Source of the DNA: Xenococcaceae cyanobacterium MO_188.B29
Lineage (GTDB): Bacteria; Cyanobacteriota; Cyanobacteriia; Cyanobacteriales; Xenococcaceae
Direction of reading: 5' to 3'
Assembly (NCBI GenBank): GCA_030065155.1
Contig: JASJDI010000016.1
Span: forward strand, 1 to 40,818
DNA: 40,818 nt
Shown here: positions 1 to 8,575 of the stretch, piece after piece
Layout: each line of letters begins with the position of its first letter
Numbering within the stretch: the first letter of the stretch is position 1
Made by a program: the position numbers and the translations under genes
The notes under the pieces: model-generated
Databases searched by the model: none
Told to the model about the DNA's origin: nothing
The model's input: only the letters and a program-made list of their open reading frames with translations

Positions 1-77
1 GAAAGGGTTAAGAACTGAATTAAAATAATTAGACAATATTGAACATAGTTAGACATAAAAGATGGTAATATGAGTTT

Positions 78-686
78 ATGTCTAATTTGATTGGAGTAAA
101 AGAAGCAGCAGAACTCTTAGGAGTATCAACTAAAACCATTCGCAGGTGGGAAGCCGACGGCAAAATTCGTTCGACTAGAACCGAAGGAGGTCATAGAAGA
201 TTTGACGTTAGCGAACTACTAGGAAGCAAGAGTGATGCTTCTCTTACAGTGGCATATGCCAGAGTAAGCTCTCATGACCAAAAAAACGATTTAGAACGTC
301 AAGCAATGGTATTAGAAGCTTACTGTGCTAAACAAGGCTGGTCATATGAACTAATCAAAGATTTGGGTTCGGGAATGAACTACAAGAAAAAAGGTTTGAT
401 GAGATTAATTAAATTAATCTGCACCTATCAAGTTGAAAGATTGGTATTAAGTCACAAAGACCGTCTTTTAAGATTTGGTAGCGAACTAATTTTTATGCTT
501 TGTGAGATATATGGAACAGAAGTAATAATTATAAACCGAAGTGAAGACTCTACATTTGAAGAAGATTTAGCTCAAGATGCATTAGAAATAATCACAGTTT
601 TTAGTGCTAGGTTATATGGAAGTAGAAGCCATAAAAATAAAGCTTTGGTCGAAGAGTTAAGAGAAGTAGCGGATAAGCTCAAATAA
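78..686 (+). CDS. tnpA: IS607-family serine recombinase TnpA
   Basis: This 202-residue protein has a MerR-type helix-turn-helix at residues 5-45 (IGVKEAAELLGVSTKTIRRW, then a GGHRRF wing) followed by a small serine recombinase domain. The catalytic serine is most likely S64 in YARVSS, and the conserved arginine region is SHKDRLLRFG near residue 126. Length and order match intact IS607 TnpA, which cuts and joins DNA through a 5'-phosphoserine link and moves the element at GG sites. The ATG at 78 is preferred because an ATG at 70 runs into a stop after six codons. tnpB begins two bases after its stop, so the two are translationally coupled or co-transcribed. Confidence 0.93.
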   Translation: MSNLIGVKEAAELLGVSTKTIRRWEADGKIRSTRTEGGHRRFDVSELLGSKSDASLTVAYARVSSHDQKNDLERQAMVLEAYCAKQGWSYELIKDLGSGMNYKKKGLMRLIKLICTYQVERLVLSHKDRLLRFGSELIFMLCEIYGTEVIIINRSEDSTFEEDLAQDALEIITVFSARLYGSRSHKNKALVEELREVADKLK

Positions 687-688
687 AA

Positions 689-1870
689 ATGCTGTTAGGT
701 TTTAAGACAGAATTAAAAGTTAATAATACACAAAGAGTTCTGTTAGCCAAACACGCAGGAGTAGCAAGACACGCCTGGAATTGGGGTTTAAGTTTAACCA
801 AAAAAATTCTAGACAATAATCAAGAAAATCCCAATAATAAACTAAAATTCCCCTCAGCTATTGATTTACACAAATGGTTAATAGCTCTAGTTAAGCCAGA
901 GTGTCCTTGGTATTATGAAGTATCTAAATGTGCGCCACAATACGCCTTGAGGCATCTAAAAAGAGCTTGGGATGATTGTTTTAAAAAAGTCAAAAAAGCA
1001 CCACGTTTCAAGAAAAAAGGGAAATCCGATAGTTTTACATTAGATGGTTCGATAACAGTAGAACGTAATCAAATTAAAGTTCCCAGAATTGGCTGGTTGA
1101 AAACTTATGAAAGATTACCTCAAGGCATTAAACCTAAATCAGTAACAATTAGTAAAAGAGCAAATAAATGGTTCATTAGTTTTAAATTAGAAATAACACC
1201 TCGTGACAATGCAACACCTAAAAATAAAGCCATTGCTGTAGATTTAGGTTTACTTAGATTTGCCACATTATCAACAGGAGAAGAAGTTAGTTCCCCCAGA
1301 CCTTACAAACAACTAGAAAAGAAGTTAGCCAAATTACAATGGCGCAACCGTCGCCAAGTGATTGGCTCATCTAACTGGAAAAAAACACAAAGAAAGATAG
1401 CAAAACTACATTACCGTATTAGTTGTATTCGTTCTGATTTTCTTCATAAGTTTACTACTCATTTGGCTCAGAACCACAGCCGAATTGTCATAGAGGATTT
1501 GAATATATCGGGATTAATTAAAAACGGTAAATTGTCTAAAGCTATTGCAGATTCAGGGTTTTATGAATTTAGAAGACAGCTAACTTATAAAACCGAATTA
1601 TATGGTAGTAAATTAATTATTGCCGAGCGTTTTTTTGCTAGTTCTAAATTATGTCCAAAATGCGGACATAAAAAAGATAAACTGCCATTATCTGTAAGAG
1701 TTTATCAATGCGAGAATAATAATTGTGATTGGATAGCCGACAGAGACTATTCAGCTAGTTTAAATTTACTAGGGTTAGCTGAACCCGAAGTCATGCCTGT
1801 GGAGATGAAGACTCCGAAGTCCATCGATGAAGCAGGAACTAATAAGCAGATAATGTCTAACATTGTCTAA
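689..1870 (+). CDS. tnpB: TnpB, RNA-guided RuvC-like nuclease of the IS607 element
   Basis: This 393-residue protein has the TnpB plan: an N-terminal OrfB helix-turn-helix and wedge region, a RuvC-like nuclease split around a zinc ribbon, and a short basic tail. The three acidic RuvC positions are present: D185 (AVDLGLLRF), E269 (VIEDLNISGL) and D353 (DRDYSASLN). The zinc ribbon is CPKC (C322, C325) followed by CENNNC (C341, C346); the second pair has four rather than the usual two intervening residues. TnpB proteins of this kind are guided by an RNA from the 3' end of the element and help it persist at donor sites. All catalytic residues are retained, so it is probably functional. Confidence 0.92.
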   Translation: MLLGFKTELKVNNTQRVLLAKHAGVARHAWNWGLSLTKKILDNNQENPNNKLKFPSAIDLHKWLIALVKPECPWYYEVSKCAPQYALRHLKRAWDDCFKKVKKAPRFKKKGKSDSFTLDGSITVERNQIKVPRIGWLKTYERLPQGIKPKSVTISKRANKWFISFKLEITPRDNATPKNKAIAVDLGLLRFATLSTGEEVSSPRPYKQLEKKLAKLQWRNRRQVIGSSNWKKTQRKIAKLHYRISCIRSDFLHKFTTHLAQNHSRIVIEDLNISGLIKNGKLSKAIADSGFYEFRRQLTYKTELYGSKLIIAERFFASSKLCPKCGHKKDKLPLSVRVYQCENNNCDWIADRDYSASLNLLGLAEPEVMPVEMKTPKSIDEAGTNKQIMSNIV

Positions 1871-1884
1871 TTTTTAGAAAGCGG
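1700..1884 (+). ncRNA. candidate guide (omega/reRNA) region of the IS607 tnpB
   Basis: In TnpB elements the guide RNA is transcribed from the 3' end of tnpB through the right end, and its 3' terminal bases (the guide) lie outside the element. Here the last 150 bases of tnpB contain self-complementary runs such as GGAG (about 1801) with CTCC (about 1812) and CCTG (about 1796) with CAGG (about 1833). The presumed right end is at 1883-1884, so the guide would be the following ~16-20 bases, which lie in the truncated gene downstream. This rests on family knowledge plus position; I did not fold the RNA. Confidence 0.3.
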
Positions 1885-3111
1885 ATTTTCACTGGTCAAT
1901 CAAAACGCAAAGTAAGACCATTGTACGCCATATGTCTCGATCGAGATCGGAATTTATACGTCATGTTTGACATTCCTCAAATGGTTCAACCATCTGAAAG
2001 AAAATATAGATTAATGCGTTTCAATTCTCAAGGACATCTTAGTCATCAATTTGATATTAATCTCGATCGTAACAATATAGGAAGATGGCAGATTATCGAT
2101 TTTCGTCCCGATCACCAGGGTGGTATTTATCTGTTAGAAGTTTTAGAAACAAACCAACAAGAATTATTTCATCGACTGCGCCGAGTTGATTCACAAGGTC
2201 ATGAAATCTGGAGTAAAAAAGCTCCCCTTAATTATCAAGATTTAGATTTTGATAATTTAGCTGGTAAATTTGAGTATTTAATTGCTCCCGACCGAAATTC
2301 ACTTTACTTACCTACTCGTTATCCTCAACAAGGATTAGCGAGTTTCAATGTTTCTAATGGAGAGATAGATTCGGTTTATAAATGGGAAGAATCGCCGAGT
2401 CAATTAACGATTACTAGTTCTCAGGAAGTATATTATAGTCATTTTTTAGATGAGGCTGCTGGTGAAAGAATTATTTTAGTTAAACGCAATTTAATTAACG
2501 ATCATCGGGACATTATAGAATGTGACATTCAATTTTTACATAACTTAGCAGGTATTGATGCAGAAGGAAATATTTATCCGCGCCTTGATAGTGAAATAGC
2601 CCGTTTATCTGCTCAAGGGAAATTAGAATGGAAACAAGATATTGATGGACTTGTTGTTAGGAAAGAAGATCGACATATTTTTATTGGTAGTAAAGCAGAA
2701 ATAATCGATAATATGGTTATTCTAGAAGTAGATCACTATGATACTTCAGGCAATAAACTTCAAAAAATCACATTCCAAATTCCCAAACAACAGCTTCAAT
2801 TTCAAGAGGTTATCCCCCGTTTGATTAGTGTTGATATAGAGTCAAATTTTTATTTCTATACAGGGGAAAAGAATAATCAAGCTGGTACTCTATTGATTTA
2901 TAATTCAGAAGAAAAGTTGCAGAAATTTCAGTCTTTAAATGAAATTGATGAGCAAGGATTTCCTCTATTTGATAAAGTTAATCAAGAAATATTACCAATA
3001 GAATCGCAAGTCGCAGCATCAAATATGTTTGAAATTGATCGACTAGGTTATATTTATATTCCTTTGAGTGATCCTGAAGGATTCAAAGTGATTCGTCTGC
3101 AATCTAACTAG
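1885..3111 (+). pseudogene. 5'-truncated beta-propeller-like protein (IS607 insertion remnant)
   Basis: The reading frame can be called from a TTG at 1921 (396 residues) but stays open leftwards through 1885 into the IS607 right end with protein-like sequence (IFTGQSKRKVRPL). There is no ribosome site or signal peptide at 1921. The protein starts in the middle of a repeat: blocks of the form D-x-x-x-N/G-x-Y with hydrophobic strands recur (DRDRNLYVMFD, DHQGGIYLLEV, DAEGNIYPRLD, DIESNFYFYTG, DRLGYIYIPLS), as in NHL or PQQ-like beta-propellers. I infer that the insertion removed its N-terminus, so the annotated CDS is a remnant or is expressed from a secondary start. The family is not identified further. 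A hairpin lies 20 bases after the stop. Confidence 0.6.
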
Positions 3112-3130
3112 TACCGCTACTACTTCTTCA

Positions 3131-3160
3131 AGTTAGAAATGAGGGTTAAATTTTCTAACT
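3131..3160 (+). terminator. possible terminator hairpin
   Basis: AGTTAGAAA (3131-3139) pairs perfectly with TTTCTAACT (3152-3160) across a 12-base loop, 20 bases after the stop of the propeller-like remnant. No T-run follows, so it may act as a 3'-end stabiliser rather than a classical terminator. Confidence 0.3.
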
Positions 3161-3187
3161 CCTAACTTCTAACTCCGAATTCCAAAC
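3153..3187. repeat. heptamer short tandem repeat (STRR type)
   Basis: Five consecutive 7-base units follow TTCTAAC, TCCTAAC, TTCTAAC, TCCGAAT, TCCAAAC. Degenerate heptamer tracts in spacers are known from cyanobacteria as STRR sequences. Two more tracts occur in this window near 37159 and 39490. Confidence 0.6.
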
Positions 3188-3382
3188 TTTTCTCGCATCC
3201 ATCAAATGAATCTTGACAGACTACTACGCGGAAGTCAAAAGTGCGATCGCCGCTTTTGCTGCACGCTAGTATTGTTTTGTAGCAACCGTCTTGATCGTCA
3301 AGCGATCGCTACTCTTGATTAAAAAAACTGGAGGTGAATGAGCGATCGCTGATAGCTTGAATTCAGTGCGATCGCCTATTTT

Positions 3383-3496
3383 GTAGGGTGCGTTAGCGAC
3401 AGCGTAACGCACAAAACCACACGATAACGGTGCTTCTTCGGTGCAAAAGAACAAAATGTTCCTTATCTTGACAAACAAGTGCCTAACGCACCCTAC
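3383..3496. repeat. palindromic interspersed repeat (GTAGGGTGCGTTAG arms)
   Basis: GTAGGGTGCGTTAG (3383-3396) recurs as its exact reverse complement at 3483-3496, so the 114-base unit has perfect 14-base ends. Inside the left end a second hairpin forms: GTGCGTTA (3388-3395) with TAACGCAC (3405-3412). The layout is that of a non-coding, MITE-like or REP-like cyanobacterial repeat. Confidence 0.6.
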
Positions 3497-3942
3497 TCAT
3501 CACTTATCCCAAACTCCTTTTGGCGTTTCTGGAACATTATCCAATCCCCAAGTCGGTGGATAAATGATGACATTAGAATTAGTTTAATAGTGCGATCGCC
3601 GATCCTGTAGGATGCTTTAATATAGTTTGTCGCAACACTACCCTTTTTAATATAAAAAACCTGGTTATCATATCAGAAATCATTAATTTTTACGACTATC
3701 TACGATATATTTTGGTGAAATCGCGTGATAATTAAGATGTCAAGATAGTGTGAGTTAGACTCACCTCTTGCACTAGTACAAAGAAACTGAATATTTTAGG
3801 CTTGATAATCAATTTTTTGCCTCTTTCCCTAATATGACAGATAGATTACATATTAGGTGCAATATCTTAGTTAGAGCTAAGTTAATTAAAAACAGAGCCT
3901 CCTTGGTTAAATTTTGGCAAGAAATTTAATGGAGGAAAGAAA

Positions 3943-6900
3943 ATGAAACGCTTCAAACTGGTAAAAATGGCGACTGGCTTAACATTAATAGTTAGCCTTA
4001 CTCTTGCTAATTTCCCTCTCGGTTCAGACAGATTTTTCCAGAAACAGGCAAGTGCAGAAAATCTTATTGCTTTAGACTTACTTGATTTGCTAGAAGATAT
4101 GGTAGAAGACTCTATAGAAGATTCTGTAGAAGATTTGACTCGTGAGGAAAAGATTCAAGTTTTTAACTTACAATCATTAGGCAGTGGAGGTACTTCGCAG
4201 CTATATGGAAATCTATCTGATGATAGTAAAACCTCGATTATTTTGCGGGAAGGAAGAGAAGGTGAAAAATTAGTACTCGATCTTAATATCAGTCAGTTCA
4301 CTCAGTGCAATGAACCGAAAGTAACTTTACTAGGTCCCAATAATAAAAAGCTTTTTTCCCCAATTGATGAAATGCGCTGGCAGAAGGCGATAACTTTATC
4401 AACTGATGGTGATTATAGAGTTAATCTTACCGATCGAGATAATAGTACTTGCGACCATCCAGAAGATATTTCCTATACTTTAGCAATTAGCAAACCTCCT
4501 CTATCAGTTCAAGATAATCCTCAGATACATAGTAGTACCAATGAATTGCAAAAACATTTGCTGTCAGGAAATGCAGGAGAAACAATTATTATTGAGTTAA
4601 CTGATTATAATTTTGAACCGAATATAAGTATTTATAGCCGTGATGATTCCAATATTTTAGTCGATCGTTCCAATATTGTAGCTGAGACTAATAACCCTAA
4701 ATTGATAGTTACTTTACCAAAAACTGCAACTTATCAAATTCAAGTCGGAGTAGATTGGGCATCTATGATGAGGTCCGATCCTCTGATTAGGTCTGGTCAA
4801 ATCCCAAAACAACTGTCTTTTAAACCATATACTTTAACTGTAACTTCGACTGACCCAACAAAACTTAATCTACTTAAAACCGAAGCGGACGAACTTTTTC
4901 AGCAAGGCTTACAGCAGTATTATCAAAGTCAATTTCAAGCAGCTAAAGAGTTATTTCAACAAGCATTAATTGAATATAAAAGTATACAAAATAATACTGG
5001 TGTGCTTAAAACTGTAGGCTATTTACATGATACTGATTATAGATTGGGAAACTTCAACTATGATTTGTGGACATCTGAATCTGATTTTCCTCCTTATTAT
5101 TATGATTATATGTTTCGAGAAGAGTTAGAAGAAAAGCGACACAAAGGGGCATGGTATCAGTATATTTTTGCTCCTGGTCAAAAAGACCATGGTAGTTTTC
5201 ATGGTTTTCAACAAGAAGGAGATATTTTTTATGATGATAATTATCCAAAAATTAGCCAATGGTTTCTTAGTATTTCTAGTTCTAGATTATGGTTACTTCA
5301 TAAATATCATCTTAAAATCAGCGAAAGTAACCAATTGAATTATCGTCAAATTGCAGCATATAAATTATATCTAGAAGCATTTTCCCAATTATATTTGCCG
5401 TCTATCGCTAAGTTGACAGCAGAACAAGCCTTGAATATTTATCGAGAAATCCAAGATCTTGAAGGAGAAAGTGCTACTTTAGGTATCTTAGGAATTGCTA
5501 ACAGTTATTTAGGTAATAATCGGCAAGCTATTGATTACTTACAAAAGAGTTTGAGCGTGGCTAAAGAAAGTAACAATCAGCAAGCGGAAGCAGGTGCATT
5601 AATTAACTTAGGCTATTTTTATCACGATCGAGGTGACTATCAGCAAGCAGTTGATTACCTTCAACAAAGTTTAATAATTAACAAGGCAGTCAAAGAAGAG
5701 ATTCAACAGCGTAAGAATGCCATAGAAGCATTGGATAAACAGCTAGAACGATGGTCAAGTCAAGATTTTCAAGCAGAATGGCAAGAAGAAGAAGTCTACA
5801 GTCTAGAAAGCAGTAATATAACCAGTGAAAAGGAAATTTCAACTCGATTGGGGATTAGTTATGCAGCTTTAGATAACTATGAAAAAGCTATTGATTACTT
5901 TAAGCAACGTTTATTAATTGAACAAAATCAATCAGAAAGTGATCGATATACTCAATATACTTTAAATACTTTAAGCTTGTTGACTTATAACCTAGGAATT
6001 GCTCAGTTGAAAGCGGGTAAATTACTTGAAGCCCAAAAAAGTTTATTTGCTGCTCTTGATTTGGCTGAATCCGCACAAACCTTTGACGAAACAACAGTCC
6101 ATATTTTAACTCGTTTTGCTTTAATTTATCGCTTTTTACAACAGATTTTTATTGCTCAAAATCAACCCGATCGAGCTTTAGAAATTAGTGAGCGAGGTCG
6201 AACACAAGTATTAGAAAAATTATTAGGTCAGCACCTGAATGAAACTAAGGAAACTCAATCTGTTCCTTTAACATTGCAGGATATACAACGAATTGCTCAA
6301 GAACATCAAGCAACCTTGGTTGAATACACCGTAATTAAAGACTCATTTAAGGTCTTGGGACAAGAACAGATTAAAGATTCTGAACTCTATATTTGGGTAA
6401 TTAAACCAACAGGAGAAATTATCTTCCGCCGTCAAGACCTTAAACCTTTATGGCAAAAAGATAATACCTCTTTGACTAATTTGGTTGCTGCCAGTCGGGA
6501 ATCGATTGGAGTTAAAGGACGTGGAAGTTTATTTACTAGCTCTGAACCTACAACCGCTCAAAATCAAGCCACAACAAAACAAAAGCAAGCATTACAAAAA
6601 TTACATCAAATTCTTATTCAACCTATTGCAGATTTACTTCCCAATAATCCTAATGAGCGGATTATTCTAATTCCTCAAGATAGTTTGTTCTTTACACCTT
6701 TTCCTGTTTTACAAGATGCCAAGGGAAAATACCTGATTGACCAACATACTATCTTAAATGCACCATCGATTCAAACCCTAGATTTGACTTATAAGTTACG
6801 CCGTAGAGGCGGGAATCAAGCTCAGAATGTATTGGTGGTGGGTAATCCCACTATGCCTCAAGTTCCCGCAGAACTATGGGAACCTCCGAAACCAACCCTA

Positions 6901-7443
6901 TTACCATCTTTACCAGCAGCAGAACAAGAAGCGCACGAGGTAGCTCAAGTTCTAAGAACCACAGCCTTGATTGGTGAAACAGCAACGGAATCCTTGGTCA
7001 AAGAAAAGATAGAACAATCTCGCCTGATACACCTAGCAACTCATGGTAAGTATGATGATGTTTATGCTAGAGCTAGTTGGATTGCTCTGGCACCCACAGA
7101 TGAAGATGATGGATTACTCAAAGCCAGCGAAATTAGTAATTTACAACTTAATGCAGAATTGGTGGTTTTGAGTGCTTGTGATACGGGCAAAGGAGATATT
7201 AGTGAAGATGGATTAGTGGGTCTTTCCCGTGCTTTCATGATTGCAGGTACATCGAGTATTATTACCTCTCTCTGGTCAGTTCCTGATGCACCAACAGCAG
7301 AATTGATGACAGAATTTTATCGTCAGTGGCAACAAACTGGAGATAAAGCGCAGGCTTTACGTAATGCGATGTTAAAAACAAGACAAAAATACCCCGCTCC
7401 TAAAGATTGGGCTGCCTTTATCCTAATGGGAGAAGCTAACTAA
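3943..7443 (+). CDS. secreted TPR-CHAT domain protein (caspase-like)
   Basis: This is an 1166-residue protein. An N-terminal signal peptide (MKRFKLVKMATGLTLIVSLTL, cut near ASAEN) is followed by two PPC-like beta domains (about 60-300), tetratricopeptide repeats (about 315-345 and 500-720) and a C-terminal CHAT domain (about 830-1166). The CHAT His/Cys dyad is visible as H1034 in HLATHG and C1079 in LSACDTG, so it is probably a competent caspase-fold peptidase. CHAT-TPR proteins are common in cyanobacteria and resemble separase and caspases; substrates are mostly unknown. A good ribosome site (GGAGG at 3931) sits just before the ATG. The signal peptide places it in periplasm or lumen. The trypsin-like gene nearby is on the other strand. 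Confidence 0.88.
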   Translation: MKRFKLVKMATGLTLIVSLTLANFPLGSDRFFQKQASAENLIALDLLDLLEDMVEDSIEDSVEDLTREEKIQVFNLQSLGSGGTSQLYGNLSDDSKTSIILREGREGEKLVLDLNISQFTQCNEPKVTLLGPNNKKLFSPIDEMRWQKAITLSTDGDYRVNLTDRDNSTCDHPEDISYTLAISKPPLSVQDNPQIHSSTNELQKHLLSGNAGETIIIELTDYNFEPNISIYSRDDSNILVDRSNIVAETNNPKLIVTLPKTATYQIQVGVDWASMMRSDPLIRSGQIPKQLSFKPYTLTVTSTDPTKLNLLKTEADELFQQGLQQYYQSQFQAAKELFQQALIEYKSIQNNTGVLKTVGYLHDTDYRLGNFNYDLWTSESDFPPYYYDYMFREELEEKRHKGAWYQYIFAPGQKDHGSFHGFQQEGDIFYDDNYPKISQWFLSISSSRLWLLHKYHLKISESNQLNYRQIAAYKLYLEAFSQLYLPSIAKLTAEQALNIYREIQDLEGESATLGILGIANSYLGNNRQAIDYLQKSLSVAKESNNQQAEAGALINLGYFYHDRGDYQQAVDYLQQSLIINKAVKEEIQQRKNAIEALDKQLERWSSQDFQAEWQEEEVYSLESSNITSEKEISTRLGISYAALDNYEKAIDYFKQRLLIEQNQSESDRYTQYTLNTLSLLTYNLGIAQLKAGKLLEAQKSLFAALDLAESAQTFDETTVHILTRFALIYRFLQQIFIAQNQPDRALEISERGRTQVLEKLLGQHLNETKETQSVPLTLQDIQRIAQEHQATLVEYTVIKDSFKVLGQEQIKDSELYIWVIKPTGEIIFRRQDLKPLWQKDNTSLTNLVAASRESIGVKGRGSLFTSSEPTTAQNQATTKQKQALQKLHQILIQPIADLLPNNPNERIILIPQDSLFFTPFPVLQDAKGKYLIDQHTILNAPSIQTLDLTYKLRRRGGNQAQNVLVVGNPTMPQVPAELWEPPKPTLLPSLPAAEQEAHEVAQVLRTTALIGETATESLVKEKIEQSRLIHLATHGKYDDVYARASWIALAPTDEDDGLLKASEISNLQLNAELVVLSACDTGKGDISEDGLVGLSRAFMIAGTSSIITSLWSVPDAPTAELMTEFYRQWQQTGDKAQALRNAMLKTRQKYPAPKDWAAFILMGEAN

Positions 7444-7777
7444 CCTTCCCATGAAAGTCCAGTAGTTAAAAGTCGATCGAGTTACTGCTGAACATCTATA
7501 GCCCTACCGTACCATCCCCACTTCCAAGTTCCTCCATTCTGAGAATAAGTACCTGATACTCTTAAAGATCCATCATCTTGTCGATCGAGCCAACCTCGAT
7601 ATACTTGAATAAAATAACCTTCAGTACTCTAGTGGTGCGTCAAGATTGTTTTGAGGGATAAATCTCGCTCAATCTCTCCCCCTGCCTCCCCTGCTTCCTC
7701 TGCTCACCCTGCTGATCTCAACCCATCAATTCAAAATTGACAGACTACTAGGAGGGAATTTGACTTTCTTTTGAGAT
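7444..7777. other. spacer with gene remnant and low-complexity tract
   Basis: This spacer holds a decayed gene end on the minus strand (listed separately), a C/T-rich degenerate tract of CCTG-containing units at about 7676-7712, and the words TTGACAGACTACTA at about 7738-7751. The same 14 bases occur at about 3213-3226 in the other large spacer, so they are part of a dispersed repeat. Confidence 0.5.
7482..7628 (-). pseudogene. 3' remnant of an unidentified gene
   Basis: Read on the minus strand, this gives about 48 residues ending in a normal stop at 7482: STEGYFIQVYRGWLDRQ, then DDGSLRVSGTYSQ, then NGGTWKWGWYGRAIDVQQ. The composition is that of a real protein, with aromatic residues at regular spacing as in a small beta domain. 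There is a stop in frame immediately upstream (7629-7631) and no start codon or ribosome site, and the DNA beyond is repeat sequence. I read it as the C-terminal end of a gene whose front was lost. Family unknown. Confidence 0.45.
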
Positions 7778-8575
7778 TTAACTCTGAAAATCCTGAATCA
7801 TATACTGCACGGGGATTCCCCAACTTAACCGATTCATTTTTTGCCATTCTGCCTCTGAGACACTAGAGCCATCCTTAAAGACATAGGGATTACCAAATAT
7901 AGGGTTTTTTCCCAAGCCATGAATTCCTATCAGTTCCCCATCCTGGTTGAGTAATGGCCCTCCACTCATCCCATTTCTCAGAACATTTGTGTAGCCGATT
8001 TGATAGCCTCCAACTAATGCCCTAGGGAGAATCATGACAATTTCTCCTTGAGTTAATAAACATTTTGGCGATTGAGTGAGATTATCGTTGAAGGGAAATC
8101 CGCCAACTAAGATTGAATCCCCTATCTTGCCTCTCACTTCTGCTTGTAAAGATAATACCCTGTAACTGCGATCAGGACTATCAAAAGTTAACAATGCTAG
8201 ATCGTTTTCACTCTTAGAAAAAGCGAGAATTTCCGCTGGATAGAAACTACCATTAGTAGTCTGAACTTGATAGTGCAGAGAACTATTGCTCAGGACATGA
8301 TGATTGGTAACAACTGTGTATTGCTTACCCTCACGGCGAATTAAGACTCCTGACCCTCCCCTGCCAAGAGAATTGTCTTCTGAAAACACTCGTACAGTAA
8401 CCGCTTGGGCTAATTCTTCCAATTCTGCTTCTGAAACATGATTAGCCAGAAACTGCCAATTCCACCAAACAACCAGTATTAATGTACTAAAAAAGATTAT
8501 TTTACTGATGGTGGTTTTGAAAACACAAACTCTCTGAAACATTCTACCAACAAGAAATTGACCAATTATTATCAT
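7778..8575 (-). CDS. membrane-anchored trypsin-like serine protease
   Basis: The protein is 265 residues as called here. One N-terminal membrane segment (IIFFSTLILVVWW, about 26-40) leads into a trypsin-fold protease of the HtrA/Tre type. The triad is visible: H93 in TNHHVL, D125 in SENDLALL and S204 in GMSGGPL. No PDZ domain follows, so it is a stand-alone protease domain facing periplasm or lumen. The frame overlaps the upstream gene by 32 bases, but an ATG at 8542 begins one base after that gene's stop and would give a 254-residue protein with the same membrane anchor; I think that start is more likely. The two genes form an operon. Confidence 0.85.
   Translation of the reverse strand: MIIIGQFLVGRMFQRVCVFKTTISKIIFFSTLILVVWWNWQFLANHVSEAELEELAQAVTVRVFSEDNSLGRGGSGVLIRREGKQYTVVTNHHVLSNSSLHYQVQTTNGSFYPAEILAFSKSENDLALLTFDSPDRSYRVLSLQAEVRGKIGDSILVGGFPFNDNLTQSPKCLLTQGEIVMILPRALVGGYQIGYTNVLRNGMSGGPLLNQDGELIGIHGLGKNPIFGNPYVFKDGSSVSEAEWQKMNRLSWGIPVQYMIQDFQS

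Larger units (their letters stand above)
5..1884 (+). mobile_element. IS607-family insertion sequence (tnpA-tnpB)
   Basis: The element holds a serine-recombinase tnpA followed two bases later by tnpB, which is the IS607 layout. The left end carries AATTAGACAAT at about 27-37 and GTTAGACATA at about 49-58; the same two words appear in reverse complement just after tnpB (about 1855-1873), giving inverted sub-terminal repeats that TnpA could bind. IS607 elements insert at GG without a target duplication, and a GG lies outside the repeats on each side (about 5-7 and 1883-1884). The exact ends are inferred from these GG positions. Only about five bases of left flank are in the window, so the empty site cannot be rebuilt here. 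Both genes are uninterrupted, so the element may still be active. Confidence 0.75.
3112..3942. other. repeat-rich spacer without a credible gene
   Basis: These 830 bases hold no convincing gene; a 70-codon minus-strand frame at 3266-3478 is made of repeat sequence. The spacer contains a hairpin and heptamer repeats at 3131-3187, several HIP1 octamers, and three separate starts of the form GTGCGATCGCC (3241, 3366, 3590). A palindromic repeat occupies 3383-3496. A 15-base inverted repeat (GTGAGT-TAG-ACTCAC, 3750-3764) lies in the probable promoter region of the gene at 3943. The last 200 bases are AT-rich and likely hold that promoter, but I cannot assign -35/-10 boxes with confidence. Confidence 0.6.

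Noticed and set aside
3266-3478. 70-codon minus-strand reading frame
   Set aside because: It consists of HIP1 and palindromic repeat sequence, has no ribosome site and no protein-like pattern.
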